The position numbers and the translations under genes were made by a program. From Petrosia ficiformis (taxonomy: Eukaryota; Porifera; Demospongiae; Haplosclerida; Petrosiidae), in NCBI GenBank assembly GCA_947044365.1, contig OX345643.1:4172001-4236000 (forward strand): a stretch of 64,000 bases of DNA, written 5' to 3'. Shown piece by piece: positions 22,982-64,000 of this stretch. The notes beneath the pieces are model-generated. The model did not search any database. It was given only the letters and a program-made list of their open reading frames with translations, and was not told the DNA's origin. Every line of letters starts with the position of its first letter. Position 1 is the first letter of the stretch.

Positions 22982-23735
22982 TGGAACAGAGATGCATGGT
23001 ACATTGAAGTATAAGTTAACTGATTACTATTCCGGTGTGACTACAATGTACCTGAGCACCATGTCTTCTACTTAGAGGACTGATGTCATGATCACATATG
23101 TGACATTTGACCCCTATGCAGTTAACGTTGGGAGTGCATTCCTAGCATTAAAAAATACTCCAAACATATGTAATCAGTTTTTGTGATAAAGCCCACGAAA
23201 ATGACAAAACATTTGATGGTTTTTCGGTCAAGCTTTATAGAATTTTCAAGGGGGTGACCCCCTGTTGATGGGGGTTGGAAGGGGCCTGTGACCCTCACTA
23301 CTCATGCAATTAGAGATTTTGTGACCCTGCCCATGCAACGTCTTGCATGCTGTAAAACACAATATCGTGGGTGTAGCTGTTGCCAAAATACAGTGGTGTC
23401 ATTTTGTTTACCCCAGTTGTTGTCAAAAGAACACTGCATTTCAATTAGTCCTACAAAGCGCTTGGGGACCTTAAGATCTGGTAAGCAAGTTACTAGAAGT
23501 AGTACTCCCATATCAGAAAAGGAACCACATTTGGGGTACAGAAAGTGAACGGTGGCCAAGATATCTGCAGCAGTGACACCAGTGTTGGAAATGCAAAGAA
23601 TTATGAAAAAAATGGTCAGTCCTCTAAGGGTGAAAATTCTCCATAGTAATTCTGTTGTGATTGATCCACCATATATGGTAATATCAGGGTGGCAGCTTCA
23701 GTGAAAACTACAACCATCTATTAATTAATTGTTAA
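22982..23735 (-). pseudogene. Decayed DUS1L exon 1, split by a transposon
   Basis: Two minus-strand blocks match DUS1L exon 1 at 3284-3505. Block 22982-23079 contains GGAACAGAGATGCATG, the start of a GAAGTATAAGTTAAC stretch and GTCTTCTACTTAGA. Block 23630-23735 contains ATTCTCCATAGTAATTCTG, TTGATCCACCAT and AACCATCTATT. Small insertions and deletions break the frame, and a 556-bp element separates the blocks at the point corresponding to the CTTAGAATTCTCC of the intact exon. It lies directly upstream of intact USP7, in divergent orientation. Confidence 0.8.
23072..23627. mobile_element. TIR element inside the DUS1L pseudo-exon
   Basis: Inverted termini TTAGAGGACTGA and TCAGTCCTCTAA. A TA dinucleotide on each side, single in the intact DUS1L exon, suggests a TA target duplication. 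The 550-bp interior has open frames on both strands (23288-23548, 23302-23559) that I cannot assign. Probably a non-autonomous Tc1/mariner-like or related element. Confidence 0.65.
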
Positions 23736-23808
23736 ACCACACCCACAAAAATAATAATTAATTTGAGGTAGATCTAATTCTAAAGGGTGGGTGTGATCGC
23801 AAAATCAA

Positions 23809-23824
23809 ATGGCGGCAAATTATG
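23809..23824 (+). promoter_or_regulatory. USP7 promoter motif, YY1-like
   Basis: CAAATGGCGGCAAATTATG spans this site, about 85 bases upstream of the USP7 start. AAxATGGCGGC is the established YY1 consensus found near transcription starts of many housekeeping genes. The motif is one of the best-kept stretches in the dead copy at 3591, consistent with a shared ancestral divergent promoter. Confidence 0.5.
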
Positions 23825-23905
23825 CGCGTAAAGGTGTGGTTTGCATGCTGCAGGAGAAAGATTAGCAGCAATCTTGTAAATACATACACATAACATATCA
23901 TATAA

Positions 23906-62030
<38,125 letters not shown>

Positions 62031-62718
62031 AATTTTTAATTTGAATTTAAAAAAAAAAGGAAACGTGTTTGATATTTTGATTCTCTGGAAGTAATCAGAT
62101 TTCATCATCACATTAGGAAATACCATCTTCATAAACCACTTTTGCAGTAATGTATTACAACTTGGTGCCTCTTGATAGTCTCGTATTTATTTCTTTTTCA
62201 TATGCTGACATTGTTAAGTGTTGGTTTGTGCTTCCTTTCTTTTCTTTCATTTTTTTTGTAAAAAGTTTTAGTGTTAATTAATTTTATAAAGTAAAATAAG
62301 ATGCACAAAAACTAGTATGTTAATGAAACAATTATACAATAATATTAATTTAATAAATTAAATTTTTCAACAATAATAATCACTAGTGATACATAATAAT
62401 AATTATCACATACATGATGAAATCAAAAAAATTGTGGTGTGTACGAACTGAAGTTGCATTTACATTATACGTACTATATAGAACTATGTGTGTGTATAAA
62501 TGGAAGTTGTATTACTTACTATGTACATAATCACACAGGATAACACTTTGGTTAAAAAACATTATACACAGTTGTATGTATACGATATTACATTTTTAAC
62601 ATGACAAAAACCTGTACAAAATTGAATACGCTTCAACTTTTATGCAGCTTGTAGATATAATTATAGTACCTTACATTTTAACATTAAAAACACTTGACTA
62701 GATAAACACATTCACTAC
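62031..62718. other. Convergent intergenic region USP7 / Sans-like gene
   Basis: About 690 bp between the two stop codons. A+T-rich with candidate AATAAA at 62352-62357 on the plus strand and several short T-rich tracts. Both 3' UTRs must fit here, so they may overlap. No repeats recognised. Confidence 0.5.
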
Positions 62719-63652
62719 CTATAAGTCAGTATCTATCATTGGTCCAGGAGATTTTATTGCTTCTGTCCTACGAGATATTGCACTCATGATTTTCTTTCTT
62801 GGACCTAGTGCCACTCCTATACTCTTCAGATCTTCCTCACTGCACATCATCAATGATTCCATATCCATCTTTTCTTGTAGCAAAATTGCTGCAGATTCGT
62901 ATACATCAACAGAATGCAGAAATGTTGCCAAGGATGAGTCATTCTCGATCTCAAACTCAGTACTATCTATTGGAACAATACTAGCAATGGCTTTACTGGG
63001 TCCTCTGCTGTGTACGTGTGTGTGTGATCGTTGAAGTTGTGTAGGATCACTAGAAGTTGATTGTAATTCGTCTGGTAAATCATAGTTCATAGGGCGTTTA
63101 GCAAGCTCACTTAGAGTATTAAGGATAGCCCCAGATGTCATTCTTGGTAATGGACGTAAAGTGTTTTTAGCTGATTTTGTTGGAAGATCTTCATCAATAT
63201 CAAAATCATCTGTCTCCTCTTCGTCATCATTTTTCTCATTCGGCTTTTGTAACACAAATGTCTGGTTCTCTCCAAATTTGCCTTTTTCAGATTCTGAACT
63301 TGATCTTTGCCTGTATCCATCTTCGGTGAGATATTTAAATCGACGGCCTTTCGTATGCACAGCTTGATTTTCTTTTAATCTTTTCTCTAGCTCCTTCACA
63401 GCTTTCATCTGAAGGTGTTTCACATAATCAGGATTACCAGACTGTAAATGTATCGCTAAGTTATCCAGTATCCTACAGCAATCCAATCTTTTATTGAGTG
63501 CTGCTACTTTAGCTGCATGGAACCCTCGATTATCCAAGGCCCATATATTGCTTTTATGTTCAATAAGAAGTTCTATTGCTTCATGGTTGCCATATGTTGC
63601 TGCTACATGGAGAGGTGTACAGCCTTTTAAATCTGGTTTGTTTGGATGACCA
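62719..63652 (-). CDS. Sans/ANKS4B-like ankyrin-SAM scaffold protein, last exon
   Basis: A 934-nt terminal exon on the minus strand (acceptor CACAG at 63653-63657), 310 codons plus stop; upstream exons with the first ankyrin repeats lie beyond 64000. It begins in an ankyrin repeat (GHPNKPDLKGCTPLHVAATY) followed by another (NIWALDNRGFHAAKVAALNK). A coiled, charged central region follows, with an acidic patch (DDEEETDDFDIDEDLP). Then comes a SAM domain (SLATFLHSVDVYESAAILL through LGPRKKIMSAISRR). The C-terminus DTDL is a class I PDZ ligand; vertebrate Sans ends DTEL. In vertebrates USH1G (Sans) and ANKS4B anchor harmonin-cadherin complexes in stereocilia and microvilli. A role in microvillar collars is an attractive guess if this is a sponge. 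Whether it is orthologous to USH1G, ANKS4B or their common ancestor cannot be told here. Confidence 0.9.
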
Positions 63653-63719
63653 CTGTGGAATGCAAATAACTTCAAATAAGTACCATCTATCACTAAAGTC
63701 TGTTCACATTCACGATGTC

Positions 63720-63960
63720 CTCAAAATTAGGATGTGATGACTTTATATGTAATATATAGTATAGTTTAATGTCATGTGGCTAATACATGATTATACTGTA
63801 ACTCAATAATGAAGCAATGGATTGAAATTTGACATACACAAAAAAGAATGGGAAGGATAATTATATGAAAATGGTACAGGTAAAAAGATTGTTGGCCATT
63901 CCAAACTAAAGTTATGTACATTTTTCTGAGGACAAGGTGAATGTGAATGACCTTTACATA
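63720..63960. mobile_element. MITE-like repeat upstream of the Sans-like last exon
   Basis: TCCTCAAAATTAGGATGTGA, then TGTAACTCAATAATGAAGCA (the arm seen at 32403), then AAAAGATTGTTGGCCATTCC and GAGGACAAGGTGAATGTGAA. Parts recur at 56290-56440 in USP7 intron 33 and at 32320-32600. Lies in the last intron of the Sans-like gene. Confidence 0.6.
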
Positions 63961-64000
63961 GCCAATATATATATATGAGTGAAAAAACAGATTGCAATGT

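Noticed and set aside
23288..23559. Opposing open frames of about 85 codons
   Set aside because: Inside the TIR element that splits the DUS1L pseudo-exon; no recognisable protein family and no second copy to test conservation.

Overview
This is eukaryotic, A+T-rich, intron-dense metazoan DNA. There are dozens of GT-AG exons of 35-550 nt, tRNA-derived SINEs, hAT, Helitron and tyrosine-recombinase remnants, and very many TACATGTA-type palindromic repeats. Gene content (USP7, DUS1L, a Sans/USH1G-like ankyrin-SAM gene, secreted fibrinogen-domain proteins, lineage-specific membrane proteins) together with short exons and small intergenic gaps suggests an early-branching animal. A demosponge of the Amphimedon type is my best guess; this is inference, not proof.

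Layout. (1) 1-3.5 kb: 5' part of DUS1L (tRNA-dihydrouridine synthase) on the minus strand, running off the left edge. (2) 3.6-3.9 kb: a decayed copy of the USP7 promoter and first exon. (3) 4.7-16.1 kb: a Helitron helicase scrap, then a tandem segmental duplication. Each unit carries a three-exon secreted fibrinogen-domain gene on the minus strand; copy A is intact and copy B is decaying (TATA box lost, in-frame TGA, hAT insertion at a splice site). (4) 16-20.7 kb: an intronless multi-pass membrane protein gene of unknown function with duplicated flanks. (5) 20.7-22.5 kb: a three-exon type I receptor-like gene with two tandem extracellular repeats and a tyrosine-rich tail. (6) 23.0-23.7 kb: a decayed copy of DUS1L exon 1. 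(7) 23.9-62.0 kb: a complete USP7 gene, reconstructed here as 44 exons whose phases all match (1,134 codons plus stop). Its introns hold a 2.3 kb hAT element, a nested intact paralogue of the 17.7 kb membrane gene, a DUF3504-type tyrosine recombinase pseudogene, several MITE families and long minisatellites. (8) 62.7-64 kb: the 3' exon of a Sans/ANKS4B-like gene, convergent with USP7, running off the right edge.

The most striking architecture is reciprocal decay. DUS1L and USP7 lie head-to-head in two copies about 20 kb apart. In the left copy DUS1L exon 1 is intact and USP7 exon 1 is dead; in the right copy the reverse holds. Everything between (fibrinogen genes, membrane protein, receptor) now separates an ancestral divergent pair.
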